Shown one piece after another: positions 1 through 5,835 of a DNA stretch of 13,103 bases. A model generated the notes under the pieces. It had not been told where the DNA came from and made no database searches. It saw nothing but the letters and a program-made list of their open reading frames with translations. Origin of the DNA: Candidatus Omnitrophota bacterium. GTDB lineage: Bacteria; Omnitrophota; Gorgyraeia; Gygaellales; Profunditerraquicolaceae. Positions within the stretch are counted from its first letter, which is position 1, and every line of letters starts with the position of its first letter. Location: assembly GCA_028717055.1 (NCBI GenBank), contig JAQUOO010000026.1, positions 1 through 13,103 of the forward strand, written 5' to 3'. The translations under genes were made by a program, and so were the position numbers.

Positions 1-18
1 AAAGCAGAGCGTTTCCAT
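1..18 (-). CDS. Start of a gene running off the left edge (partial)
   Basis: An ATG at 18-16 on the minus strand is preceded by AAGGAGG with a 6-nt spacer, an excellent ribosome binding site. Only six codons (METLCF) lie inside the window, so the product cannot be identified. The start region is embedded in a nested inverted repeat described separately. The same DNA could instead be a rho-independent terminator of a plus-strand gene to the left, so the gene call rests on the ribosome binding site and start codon alone. Confidence 0.45.
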
Positions 19-81
19 CAGTAACCTCCTTTTTGTTGTTCTTGAGCGAACAACTTAGGTTACTAAAAGCTCTGCTTTTTT
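1..81 (-). promoter_or_regulatory. Nested hairpin over the ribosome binding site and start codon of the edge gene
   Basis: Three nested perfect inverted repeats are visible. AAAGCAGAGC (1-10) pairs with GCTCTGCTTT (70-79), AGTAACCT (20-27) with AGGTTACT (57-64 area), and GTTGTTC with GAACAAC around a 6-nt loop, 25 base pairs in all. Read on the minus strand, the middle stem takes up half of the Shine-Dalgarno sequence, the ATG lies in a 9-nt internal loop, and the outer stem pairs with codons 4-6. This suggests translational control, as in IS200-type transposase leaders or RNA thermometers. Read on the plus strand it ends in six T residues and could act as a terminator. A TATAAT at 115-120 (minus strand) is a possible -10 box without a good -35. 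Confidence 0.5.
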
Positions 82-143
82 GTCAAATAGCGGGCTTAAA
101 AGTCAGCAAGATTTATTATAGTGTCTTCCTAGATTTTCTATTT

Positions 144-722
144 TCAATAATTTTCTGCCAATACTTCGTAAAATGACTGTGGGTGCTTGCAGGCAGGACA
201 TTCTTTAGGAGCCTCATTCCCTTCAAAAACATAACCGCAATTTATACAATGCCATTTTGCCGGCGCCTTCTTCTTAAACACTTCTGAGTTAACGATATTG
301 TTAATCAATTTTCTATATCTTGCCTCGTGGAATTTTTCTACCTTTGATATCTGGTCAAAAGAACGCGCGATTTCAGAAAACCCTTCATCTTTTGCTATCC
401 TGGCAAAATCCGCATAAAGAACCGTCCACTCCATATTCTCCCCGGAAGCGGCCTGTTCAAGATTGGTTTTAGTGTCTTTGATTGTTCCTGCAGGATAAGA
501 TGCAGTGATTTCCACATCTCCTCCTTCAAGATATTTAAAGAATACCTTGGCATGCTCTTTTTCGTTTTCCGCGGTCTCAATAAAAATATTGGCAATCTGC
601 TCAAATCCCTCTTTTCGCGCCACACTGGCAAAATATGTGTATCTGTTGCGCGCCTGTGCTTCTCCGGCAAACGCCGCCAGAAGATTCTTCTCCGTCATGG
701 TGCCCTTAACCGACTTACTCAT
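144..722 (-). CDS. rbr: Rubrerythrin
   Basis: Rubrerythrin is a non-haem diiron peroxidase of the cytoplasm that reduces hydrogen peroxide in anaerobes, with electrons delivered through its rubredoxin domain. The 192-residue product has the usual length and order. The ferritin-like four-helix domain carries likely diiron ligands E21 (in GEAQARNRY), E54 and H57 (ENEKEHAK), E95 and E98 (SGENMEW), and E129 and H132. The C-terminal rubredoxin-like domain has C159-x-x-C162 and C175-x-x-C178. I chose the start at 722 rather than 746 because AAGGAGG lies 8 nt upstream of it and the family begins with a short MxSxKGT segment. It follows the desulforedoxin-like gene by 13 nt, so the two are very likely cotranscribed. 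No terminator is visible after its stop. Confidence 0.96.
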   Translation of the reverse strand: MSKSVKGTMTEKNLLAAFAGEAQARNRYTYFASVARKEGFEQIANIFIETAENEKEHAKVFFKYLEGGDVEITASYPAGTIKDTKTNLEQAASGENMEWTVLYADFARIAKDEGFSEIARSFDQISKVEKFHEARYRKLINNIVNSEVFKKKAPAKWHCINCGYVFEGNEAPKECPACKHPQSFYEVLAENY

Positions 723-735
723 TACGATATCCTCC

Positions 736-861
736 TTACTCTCCAATCTTTTCCATAGGCTTATTGCAGCAAACCAATTCTCCCCCGCCTGCTTTTGTCA
801 CCACTACCTCATTCCCACACACGTTACAACGGTATTTTTCTCCTGTTTTCTTAACTCCCAT
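736..861 (-). CDS. Desulforedoxin-like small rubredoxin-type protein
   Basis: This is a 41-residue protein with the desulforedoxin fold signature: C12-x-x-C15 followed by the adjacent pair C31-C32 in ELVCCNKPM, a site that binds one Fe(SCys)4. It matches stand-alone desulforedoxin (about 36 residues) and the N-terminal domain of desulfoferrodoxin, but the superoxide reductase domain is absent. The start at 861 is chosen because AGGAGG lies 5 nt upstream; the longer frame from 939 has no ribosome binding site and overlaps the neighbouring gene. Its position 13 nt before rubrerythrin suggests that it supplies electrons to rubrerythrin's diiron site or works in the same oxygen-stress response; the electron-donor role is inferred. 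Dimer formation is known for the family and cannot be seen here. Confidence 0.88.
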   Translation of the reverse strand: MGVKKTGEKYRCNVCGNEVVVTKAGGGELVCCNKPMEKIGE

Positions 862-894
862 TCCTTCCTCCTGCTTTTTTAACTTCTCTCCGGC

Positions 895-909
895 CCCTAA
901 TAATTTTAA
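895..909 (-). promoter_or_regulatory. Possible promoter and weak PerR-like site before the desulforedoxin-rubrerythrin pair
   Basis: On the minus strand the sequence TTAAAATTATTAGGG matches 10 of the 14 defined positions of the PerR box TTATAATnATTATAA. It contains TAAAAT (903-908), a plausible -10 box with only a poor -35 at the right distance. It lies in the 65-nt gap between the outer-membrane gene and the small redox gene. In clostridia and sulfate reducers rubrerythrin genes are often PerR-controlled, so the position makes sense, but the match could be chance in AT-rich DNA. Confidence 0.2.
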
Positions 910-926
910 CCAAAACGACAATTTTC

Positions 927-1979
927 TTAAAAAACCCATACTGCGTTAAGCGACCAAGCGTCTCCCCGGAAGTTGAATTTCGTTGCATACTCTGCATTAA
1001 ACTTGGCAGTCAAGGAACATTTATTCTCAACGATCCACCAGTTGATTAACGCTCCTACTCCTGCGGTATAGCTTAGCGCTTTTTTATTAGTAGCTGCGCT
1101 TCCTCGCTCTCCGGTAAGTTGCAGCTGGTTATAACCGAGTAGGGCTATTTCAGCGCGCGGATGAACATAATGCGATACGCCATATTCAAACGTAATCGTT
1201 TGACCCGGCTGGACATCCTCGTCGATTTTTCTGGAGTTCCATTCATAGGTCGGCCGGATAACGAATGCGGTAGAATGACTGGCGGAAGGAAAATAGAACA
1301 AATTCGCCTGGACCTGTTGAGTCCAAAAACCAAAACCGATATTTGCAATACTATCTTTATCGTAATAACCGGTCGGAGAGTAAAAACCGTAACTTAAACC
1401 AATATCGTAATGCTGCCCCCGCCAAGCAAACCAGAGCGGCTGAACATATAAGTCACCAAAACCTGTATTTTGTTCCATGAAATCCGTTGAACCTCCGGCG
1501 CTAAGAGATTTAGTAACATTGCCGACAGAAATAGCACAGGCAGAACTTGCCTGCGCTTTCGCCTTAAACCGCGCATACCCCCATGACGGAGAAATAACCA
1601 AAGCATAATCAGCTCCTAAAAATTTTACGTTTGGCACCCAGGTCAAATCAAACGTCTGCATGAAATTATCCAGACTAAAATCAAAATTAGCGGAACCATC
1701 TCCATCAATAGTCACTGGTGTAGATTTATTCCCGATATTAATATATTTAGTCGCCGTACCCAAAGCAGATAGCGAATCAAATTTACTTCCGCCCGGCCCC
1801 CTAAAACCATCGCTGGCATAATACTTGTTGTAAGCAAAAAGGGAGAACCCCTTCTTCGAAGACATCAGGTAATCTCGCACACCATTGGAATCAGGCGAAT
1901 AATGACCAAGGTTAGCAGCATATGCGGCTGGATATACACAAAGGACGGCTAAAGCAAAAATTATAACTCTGGCCAGCAT
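927..1979 (-). CDS. MetA-pathway/SphA-type outer-membrane beta-barrel protein
   Basis: The predicted product begins with a clear Sec signal (MLARVIIFALAVLCVYPAAYA, cleavage at AYA|AN). The mature start, NLGHYSPDSNGVRDY, is typical of the 'MetA-pathway of phenol degradation' family (PF13557), which are outer-membrane channel-like proteins. The rest alternates aromatic and polar residues as in a beta-barrel and ends in WVF, the terminal aromatic residue recognised by the outer-membrane assembly machinery. The length, about 350 residues, suits the family. The start at 1979 is preferred to the ATG at 1985 because AGGGGG lies 7 nt from the former and only 1 nt from the latter. Its substrate is unknown; the family is linked to uptake of hydrophobic or aromatic compounds. 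It has its own promoter and seems to be a single gene. Confidence 0.82.
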   Translation of the reverse strand: MLARVIIFALAVLCVYPAAYAANLGHYSPDSNGVRDYLMSSKKGFSLFAYNKYYASDGFRGPGGSKFDSLSALGTATKYINIGNKSTPVTIDGDGSANFDFSLDNFMQTFDLTWVPNVKFLGADYALVISPSWGYARFKAKAQASSACAISVGNVTKSLSAGGSTDFMEQNTGFGDLYVQPLWFAWRGQHYDIGLSYGFYSPTGYYDKDSIANIGFGFWTQQVQANLFYFPSASHSTAFVIRPTYEWNSRKIDEDVQPGQTITFEYGVSHYVHPRAEIALLGYNQLQLTGERGSAATNKKALSYTAGVGALINWWIVENKCSLTAKFNAEYATKFNFRGDAWSLNAVWVF

Positions 1980-2142
1980 AAACATACCCCCTTCTAGTTC
2001 GCAATACCGGCTCTCTTACTTTTTACTTCTCTCAACACTCGATACCGCTTCCAGTTGAAACTTTTTCTATCTCTGTCTTTGGTTTTCCAGCAAGATGAGT
2101 AACTTCAAAATAATCTTATCTTTAATAACTATGCCCCCGATA
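1980..2142 (-). promoter_or_regulatory. Long 5' leader of the outer-membrane protein gene
   Basis: Between the expected transcription start near 2142 and the ATG at 1979 lie about 160 untranslated bases. A modest hairpin is possible (GTTGAGA at 2030-2036 against TTTCAAC at 2054-2060, one wobble, 17-nt loop). I recognise no riboswitch family and no poly-T terminator in it, and no convincing small open frame. The adjoining 2178-2309 stretch also holds nothing I can identify beyond a 6-bp stem at 2193-2213. Confidence 0.35.
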
Positions 2143-2148
2143 GAAATG

Positions 2149-2177
2149 ATTATAACTTCCGCGCTTTAGTATATCAA
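2149..2177 (-). promoter_or_regulatory. Promoter of the outer-membrane protein gene
   Basis: On the minus strand TTGATA (2172-2177) and TATAAT (2149-2154) are separated by 17 nt, matching the sigma-70 consensus at 11 of 12 positions. It points at the MetA/SphA-type gene, leaving a leader of about 160 nt. Confidence 0.7.
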
Positions 2178-2309
2178 GATATTTTAATCTTCATAAGCTA
2201 AAAACAGGCTTATCAAAGACAGAATCCGCTTATGGATAAAAAACCTTTACCAGAAAAGAACATCTCAAGATAATTGCCGCAGAATAAGACTTCGCATAAC
2301 GTTTTGTAT

Positions 2310-2338
2310 TTGACAGGTCAGGCTGGCTGGGATATACT
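2310..2338 (+). promoter_or_regulatory. Promoter of tRNA-Leu
   Basis: TTGACA (2310-2315) and TATACT (2333-2338) are separated by exactly 17 nt, 11 of 12 consensus positions. Transcription would begin about 7 nt before the mature tRNA 5' end, which suits a strong stable-RNA promoter with a short leader for RNase P to remove. Confidence 0.85.
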
Positions 2339-2351
2339 TAAGACCCAATAC

Positions 2352-2433
2352 GCGGAAGTGGTGCAACTGGCAGACACGTCGGTCTCAGAAGCCGATGCCG
2401 TAAGGCTTGAGAGTTCAAATCTCTCCTTCCGCA
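2352..2433 (+). tRNA. tRNA-Leu (anticodon CAG)
   Basis: The acceptor stem GCGGAAG pairs with CTTCCGC at the 3' end, followed by discriminator A. The D-arm region reads GTGCAACTGGCAGAC. The anticodon stem TCGGT/GCCGA (one wobble) encloses the loop CTCAGAA, giving anticodon CAG, which reads CUG. A long variable arm, GCC-GTAA-GGC, marks it as a class II tRNA, and the T arm is GAGAG-TTCAAAT-CTCTC. CCA is not encoded, so it must be added by tRNA nucleotidyltransferase. It is the only plus-strand gene in the window and converges on the arsenic operon, ending 7 nt from the last gene's stop codon. Confidence 0.96.
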
Positions 2434-2440
2434 TTATTTT

Positions 2441-3490
2441 CTAAACTTGCGGGAAATGTTTCTTTTTGAAGTAGAGCGCTACATTAACAAGACTTATCAA
2501 TACAGGAACCTCGACTAACGGCCCTATCACGGCGGCAAAGGCGACTCCTGAATTAATCCCGAAAATACCCACAGCAACCGCTATCGCCAGCTCGAAGTTA
2601 TTACTGGCAGCAGTGAAAGAAAGCGTGGCGCTCTTAGCATAACTTGCCCGGGTTTTTCTGCTCATATAGAATGAAATCAGAAACATAACCACAAAGTAAA
2701 TCAAAAGCGGCAAAGCTATCCTGGCCACATCCAGAGGGATCCTAACGATATATTCTCCCTTCATCGAGAACATAACCACGATCGTAAATAATAAAGAAAC
2801 CAGGGTAAGCGGGCTGATTTTAGGGATAAACTTCTCGTGATGCCAAGCCTTGCCTTTTGTTTTAATCACAATAAATCTGGTGAGCATTCCGGCTATAAAA
2901 GGAATTCCCAGGTAAATGAAGACGCTTTGGCCGATCTGCGCCATAGAAATATTGGTGACCGCGCCTTTTAACCCAAACCAAACCGGAGCGATAGTAATAA
3001 AAAACCAGGCATAAGCGGAATAAAATAAAACCTGAAAAAAGGAATTAAACGCTACTAACCCGGCGCAATATTCCGTATCGCCTTTGGCTAACTCATTCCA
3101 GACAATCACCATTGCTATGCAACGGGCCAAACCAATTAAAATCAGACCCACCATATACTCCGGGTAGTTTCTCAAGAATATTATTGCCAAAAAGAACATT
3201 AAAATTGGACCAATAGCCCAATTCTGTATAAGCGATAAAGCCAAAACTTTTTTATCCCGCAAAACATCTCCCAGCTCTTCATATTTGACTTTGGCTAGCG
3301 GAGGATACATCATAAGGATCAAACCAATCGCAATCGGAATATTGGTTGAGCCTATCTGGAACTTATTCCAAAAAGAGACTATTGGCGGATAAAAATAACC
3401 AAGCGAGACTCCTAATCCCATAGCCAAAAAAATCCAAAGCGTCAGAAACCTGTCTAAGAAAGATAACTGTTTCACGTTGCATTCCGCCAT
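2441..3490 (-). CDS. acr3: ACR3-family arsenite efflux transporter
   Basis: ACR3 proteins are inner-membrane antiporters that expel arsenite (and sometimes antimonite) using the proton gradient. The 349-residue product has about ten hydrophobic segments and the family's landmarks: MYPPLAKVKYEEL near residue 62, C124 in GLARCIAMV (the position of the essential cysteine) and E327 in GPLVEVPVLISL (the conserved acidic residue of the late broken helix). A good ribosome binding site (AAGGAG, 6 nt before ATG) supports the start. It is the last gene of the six-gene arsenic operon, 10 nt after arsG. No terminator is visible between its stop and the convergent tRNA gene. It is unrelated in sequence to the E. 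coli ArsB family, although some databases label ACR3 as arsB. Confidence 0.95.
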   Translation of the reverse strand: MAECNVKQLSFLDRFLTLWIFLAMGLGVSLGYFYPPIVSFWNKFQIGSTNIPIAIGLILMMYPPLAKVKYEELGDVLRDKKVLALSLIQNWAIGPILMFFLAIIFLRNYPEYMVGLILIGLARCIAMVIVWNELAKGDTEYCAGLVAFNSFFQVLFYSAYAWFFITIAPVWFGLKGAVTNISMAQIGQSVFIYLGIPFIAGMLTRFIVIKTKGKAWHHEKFIPKISPLTLVSLLFTIVVMFSMKGEYIVRIPLDVARIALPLLIYFVVMFLISFYMSRKTRASYAKSATLSFTAASNNFELAIAVAVGIFGINSGVAFAAVIGPLVEVPVLISLVNVALYFKKKHFPQV

Positions 3491-3500
3491 TATATTCTCC

Positions 3501-4193
3501 TTATTGAAATAATCTTAAAATGTAAACTCCTGTATAGTATATTCCCGCGGCAATAAAAATAACTCCAGTAACCCCACGCGTATAATGTTCTAGCTTAGAA
3601 ATCCAATTGAACCAATGGCTTAAAGAAGTTACACCCAGAGAGACCGCCACAGCAAATATGAATACCGGAACCCCTGTGCCAATTCCGTAAATAAACGATA
3701 AAACAATGCCGTTTTTACTGTTAAGCGCCAAAGGGATGAGGCTTCCAAAGAATAATGCCGCCGAAATTGGGCAAAACGCCAAGGCGAAAATAAACCCAAG
3801 GAAAAAAGCCCCCGGAGCTCCGGATTCGGTAAGCTTATCATGATATTTCCGTGAAAGCGGCACGCCGGGCAAACGAATAGTAATTACTTCCAATAGAATA
3901 AGCCCGGTTAGAATTAAAAGCGGGCCCAGGGCTTTGCTCGCATATTTCTGCAATAATTGCGCGACTTGAGGAACGCTTAAAAGAGAACTAATAATAATCC
4001 AACTTAAAACTACATATGAAACCATTCGCCCAAGCGTATACGCTAATCCTGAAATAGAAACAAGAACCGGATGAGTAATCTTTTTGGATAAAAAGGAAAT
4101 AGCGGCCACGTTACTAGCCAAGGGGCACGGGCTTATTGAAGTTAATATACCCAGCCATAATGCGGACACAAAACCTATAAATACCTCCGTCAT
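3501..4193 (-). CDS. arsG: ArsG-family membrane protein, CcdA/DsbD-like
   Basis: A 230-residue inner-membrane protein with about six hydrophobic segments related to CcdA and the membrane part of DsbD. It keeps the two cysteines of that superfamily: C23 in SPCPLASN (first segment) and C141 in AFCPISAALFFG (fourth segment), the pair that accepts and passes on electrons in CcdA. The SPCPLAxN motif is what I associate with ArsG, named from the arsEFG cluster described in Shewanella putrefaciens as an efflux permease for trivalent aromatic arsenicals. Its ATG overlaps the arsF stop in ATGA, so the two are translationally coupled, and acr3 follows by 10 nt. The alternative role, carrying electrons from the cytosolic ArsE to ArsF across the membrane, fits the cysteines at least as well as a permease does. 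Confidence 0.85.
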   Translation of the reverse strand: MTEVFIGFVSALWLGILTSISPCPLASNVAAISFLSKKITHPVLVSISGLAYTLGRMVSYVVLSWIIISSLLSVPQVAQLLQKYASKALGPLLILTGLILLEVITIRLPGVPLSRKYHDKLTESGAPGAFFLGFIFALAFCPISAALFFGSLIPLALNSKNGIVLSFIYGIGTGVPVFIFAVAVSLGVTSLSHWFNWISKLEHYTRGVTGVIFIAAGIYYTGVYILRLFQ

Positions 4194-4627
4194 TGAGCTT
4201 CCTTCAATAAACCTGAGACTTCATTCTTTACATAATCAATAAATTTATCTTTTTTGCCGACATACTCCCAAATCTTATCCATATTCTTCCATTTAATTTC
4301 TTTTCCGTCTTTTACCAAAGACAAAATAAGCGATTTTGTGTAAAGTTGATACTCATCCGCATAATGTTCATTGCCTTTATCTTCTGTGTTGATTATTTTA
4401 AATTCCAGCTTTCCCGAAGCAAGCGCTTCTTTAAAGTTAATTTCTATGGCTTCCTTAGAATACTGCTCCAACTTATGACAAGTAGGACAGCGGAATATTC
4501 CGTGAAAATAAAAAACAACCACCTGAGCGCCTTTAGCCTGCCCTGCTGCCTGAACCGCCGGCGAAAAAATCACGACTATGCTGCTTAGCGCAATTACCGT
4601 CAGAATAATTAAGCATGTCCTTTTCAG
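4190..4627 (-). CDS. arsF: ArsF-family thioredoxin-like protein, probably exported, CTG start
   Basis: A thioredoxin-fold protein with a C47-P-T-C50 centre in YFHGIFRCPTC, followed by a conserved YQLYTKSL segment. This matches the ArsF family, annotated as a subunit of a nitrophenyl-arsenical reductase. No flavin-binding nitroreductase domain is present. From the GTG at 4573 the product is 127 residues with half a hydrophobic segment and no ribosome binding site within reach. Starting at CTG 4627, 5 nt after GAGGAGG, adds 18 codons (KRTCLIILTVIALSSIV) and completes a classic Sec signal: positive N-terminus, hydrophobic core, and VQA|A cleavage. An in-frame stop lies just upstream, and the only ATG in the gap is out of frame. 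I therefore place the start at CTG. It lies 14 nt after arsE and overlaps arsG by four bases. Confidence 0.85.
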   Translation of the reverse strand: MKRTCLIILTVIALSSIVVIFSPAVQAAGQAKGAQVVVFYFHGIFRCPTCHKLEQYSKEAIEINFKEALASGKLEFKIINTEDKGNEHYADEYQLYTKSLILSLVKDGKEIKWKNMDKIWEYVGKKDKFIDYVKNEVSGLLKEAQ

Positions 4628-4632
4628 CCTTG

Positions 4633-4639
4633 CCTCCTC
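4633..4639 (-). promoter_or_regulatory. Ribosome binding site of arsF
   Basis: GAGGAGG, 5 nt upstream of the CTG at 4627 and 59 nt upstream of the first GTG in the frame. No ATG, GTG or TTG in the arsF frame lies at a usable distance, so this site decides for the CTG start. Confidence 0.7.
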
Positions 4640-4641
4640 GA

Positions 4642-4875
4642 TTATTTAACCAAAAACTTTTTAATCTCATCCTTGCTCAGCACCTTACCAGATAAAACAA
4701 TAGCACCGTCAACAGCTAAAGCCGGAGTCATCATTACGCCGTATTCTATAATTTTCCCGATATCCGTAACTTTGGAAATCTCAGCGACAATGTTTAGCTC
4801 TTTTACCGCCGCTTCGGCGTTTAGAGCCAACTGTTTACATTTAGGACAACCCATGCCTAAAATCTCTATCTTTAT
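4642..4875 (-). CDS. arsE: ArsE-type small thioredoxin-like protein, ATA start likely
   Basis: A redox-active thioredoxin/glutaredoxin-fold protein of the MTH895/TM0996 type, with the C-P-K-C centre in GMGCPKCKQL and the family's cis-proline region (MMTPALAVDG). It has no signal sequence, so it acts in the cytosol. The first ATG (4854) gives only 70 residues starting at the active site, without the first beta strand, and lies 25 nt from the ribosome binding site. Upstream in frame are codons for KIEILG, exactly the missing strand. The ATA at 4875 is 4 nt after AAGGAGG and gives 77 residues; the ATA at 4869 (10-nt spacing) and the ATT at 4863 are alternatives. A TAA closes the frame just upstream. 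ArsE is named for the arsEFG cluster; it may feed electrons to ArsG. Confidence 0.82.
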   Translation of the reverse strand: MKIEILGMGCPKCKQLALNAEAAVKELNIVAEISKVTDIGKIIEYGVMMTPALAVDGAIVLSGKVLSKDEIKKFLVK

Positions 4876-4879
4876 CTTT

Positions 4880-4886
4880 CCTCCTT
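4880..4886 (-). promoter_or_regulatory. Ribosome binding site of arsE
   Basis: AAGGAGG, 4 nt before the in-frame ATA at 4875, 10 nt before the second ATA at 4869, and 25 nt before the first ATG at 4854. The distance to the ATG is too long for normal initiation, so this site argues for a non-ATG start. Confidence 0.65.
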
Positions 4887-5835
4887 ATCTCAAAATAAGA
4901 TTAAACAGATACCCCGTAAATATGATACCTATGCCTACGACCGAAGCAAAAATTATAAGCAACTTCAACTTCATCGCTTTTCGCAGTATTATAAACTCCG
5001 GCAGTGAAAGCGCGGTTACTGCCATCATAAATGAAAGCGCTGTTCCCATGGCTACGCCTTTCTCAGTCAACGCGCTGACAAAAGGAATAACGCCTGCTGC
5101 GTTGGAATAGAGAGGAATGCCGATGAGCGTCGCCAACGGCACGGCAAACCAATTCTGCCGGCCTGCCGCCCTGGCGAGAAAATCCGCAGGGACATAACCA
5201 TGGATCCACGCCCCCAAACCGACGCCAAGGATTACAAAGATCCATATGCTCTTCAGGAGAGCCAGCGTATACCCCCTGGAGAAAACGAACCGATCGTTAA
5301 ATGTCATATCGGTCAATTGAACGCAGCAGACTTGCTTTTTATAATCGAAACGTTCAACTAGGTCTTCGACCTTAAGCCTGCCGATAACTATACCTGAAAC
5401 AATAGCTATGGCAAGCCCGCTGCCGATATAGATCAAAGCAACCTTCCAGCCAAAAAGCCCCCAAAGCATAACCAAAGCAACCTCGTTAATCATTGGAGAA
5501 CTTACTAAGAAAGAAAAAGTCGCCCCCAAAGAAACTCCCGCTTCAATGAAGCCCAGAAATAAAGGCACGGCGCTACAAGAACAAAACGGGGTCACAATTC
5601 CTAAAAAAGCAGCTAGAACATTACCTGTAAATTCATGTTTATTATTTAAGATAGCCCGCGTCCTTTCGGGAGAAAAAAATGTCCGGATGAAAGATACAAT
5701 GAAAATTATAACGGCAAGCAGTAAAAATATCTTAATTGTGTCATAAAGGAAGAAATCCAGGGCTTCGGAAAAAATAGCGCCTTGCCGCATTTTAAGAATA
5801 TCATATACCAGCCAATCAATTATCGGTTTAATCAT
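4885..5835 (-). CDS. arsP: ArsP-type permease (DUF318 family)
   Basis: A 316-residue inner-membrane permease of PF03773, the family of ArsP, which in Campylobacter jejuni expels trivalent organoarsenicals such as methylarsenite and reduced roxarsone. The signature TPFCSCSAVPLF (C85, C87) is present, followed by SFLVSSPMINEVAL and, in the second half, GIPLYSNAAGVIPF and SLPEFIILRK. The central loop between the two halves carries an adjacent cysteine pair, C170-C171. Eight hydrophobic segments are expected. Its ATG lies inside the 3' end of the DUF134 gene (8-nt overlap) with GAGGTGA upstream, so the two are coupled. Other DUF318 proteins have unknown substrates, so the arsenic role leans partly on the neighbours ACR3 and ArsEFG. 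Confidence 0.88.
   Translation of the reverse strand: MIKPIIDWLVYDILKMRQGAIFSEALDFFLYDTIKIFLLLAVIIFIVSFIRTFFSPERTRAILNNKHEFTGNVLAAFLGIVTPFCSCSAVPLFLGFIEAGVSLGATFSFLVSSPMINEVALVMLWGLFGWKVALIYIGSGLAIAIVSGIVIGRLKVEDLVERFDYKKQVCCVQLTDMTFNDRFVFSRGYTLALLKSIWIFVILGVGLGAWIHGYVPADFLARAAGRQNWFAVPLATLIGIPLYSNAAGVIPFVSALTEKGVAMGTALSFMMAVTALSLPEFIILRKAMKLKLLIIFASVVGIGIIFTGYLFNLILR

Noticed and set aside
505..882. Long plus-strand open frame across the rubrerythrin gene
   Set aside because: It is antisense to two clear genes, has no ribosome binding site and encodes low-complexity serine- and phenylalanine-rich protein.
736..939. 67-residue version of the desulforedoxin gene starting at 939
   Set aside because: It has no ribosome binding site, overlaps the preceding gene and adds a stretch unlike the family; the start at 861 has a strong site.
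1980..2142. Riboswitch in the leader of the outer-membrane gene, for example a c-di-GMP type because of a GCCGGTA segment
   Set aside because: The other conserved blocks of that family are missing and no expression platform is visible.
2193..2213. Stem ATAAGC/GCTTAT as a terminator
   Set aside because: It is only 6 bp, AT-rich, with a 9-nt loop and no following T-run on either strand.
4673..5110. Plus-strand open frame of 145 codons over arsE and arsP
   Set aside because: It is antisense to well-supported genes and shows no recognisable domain.
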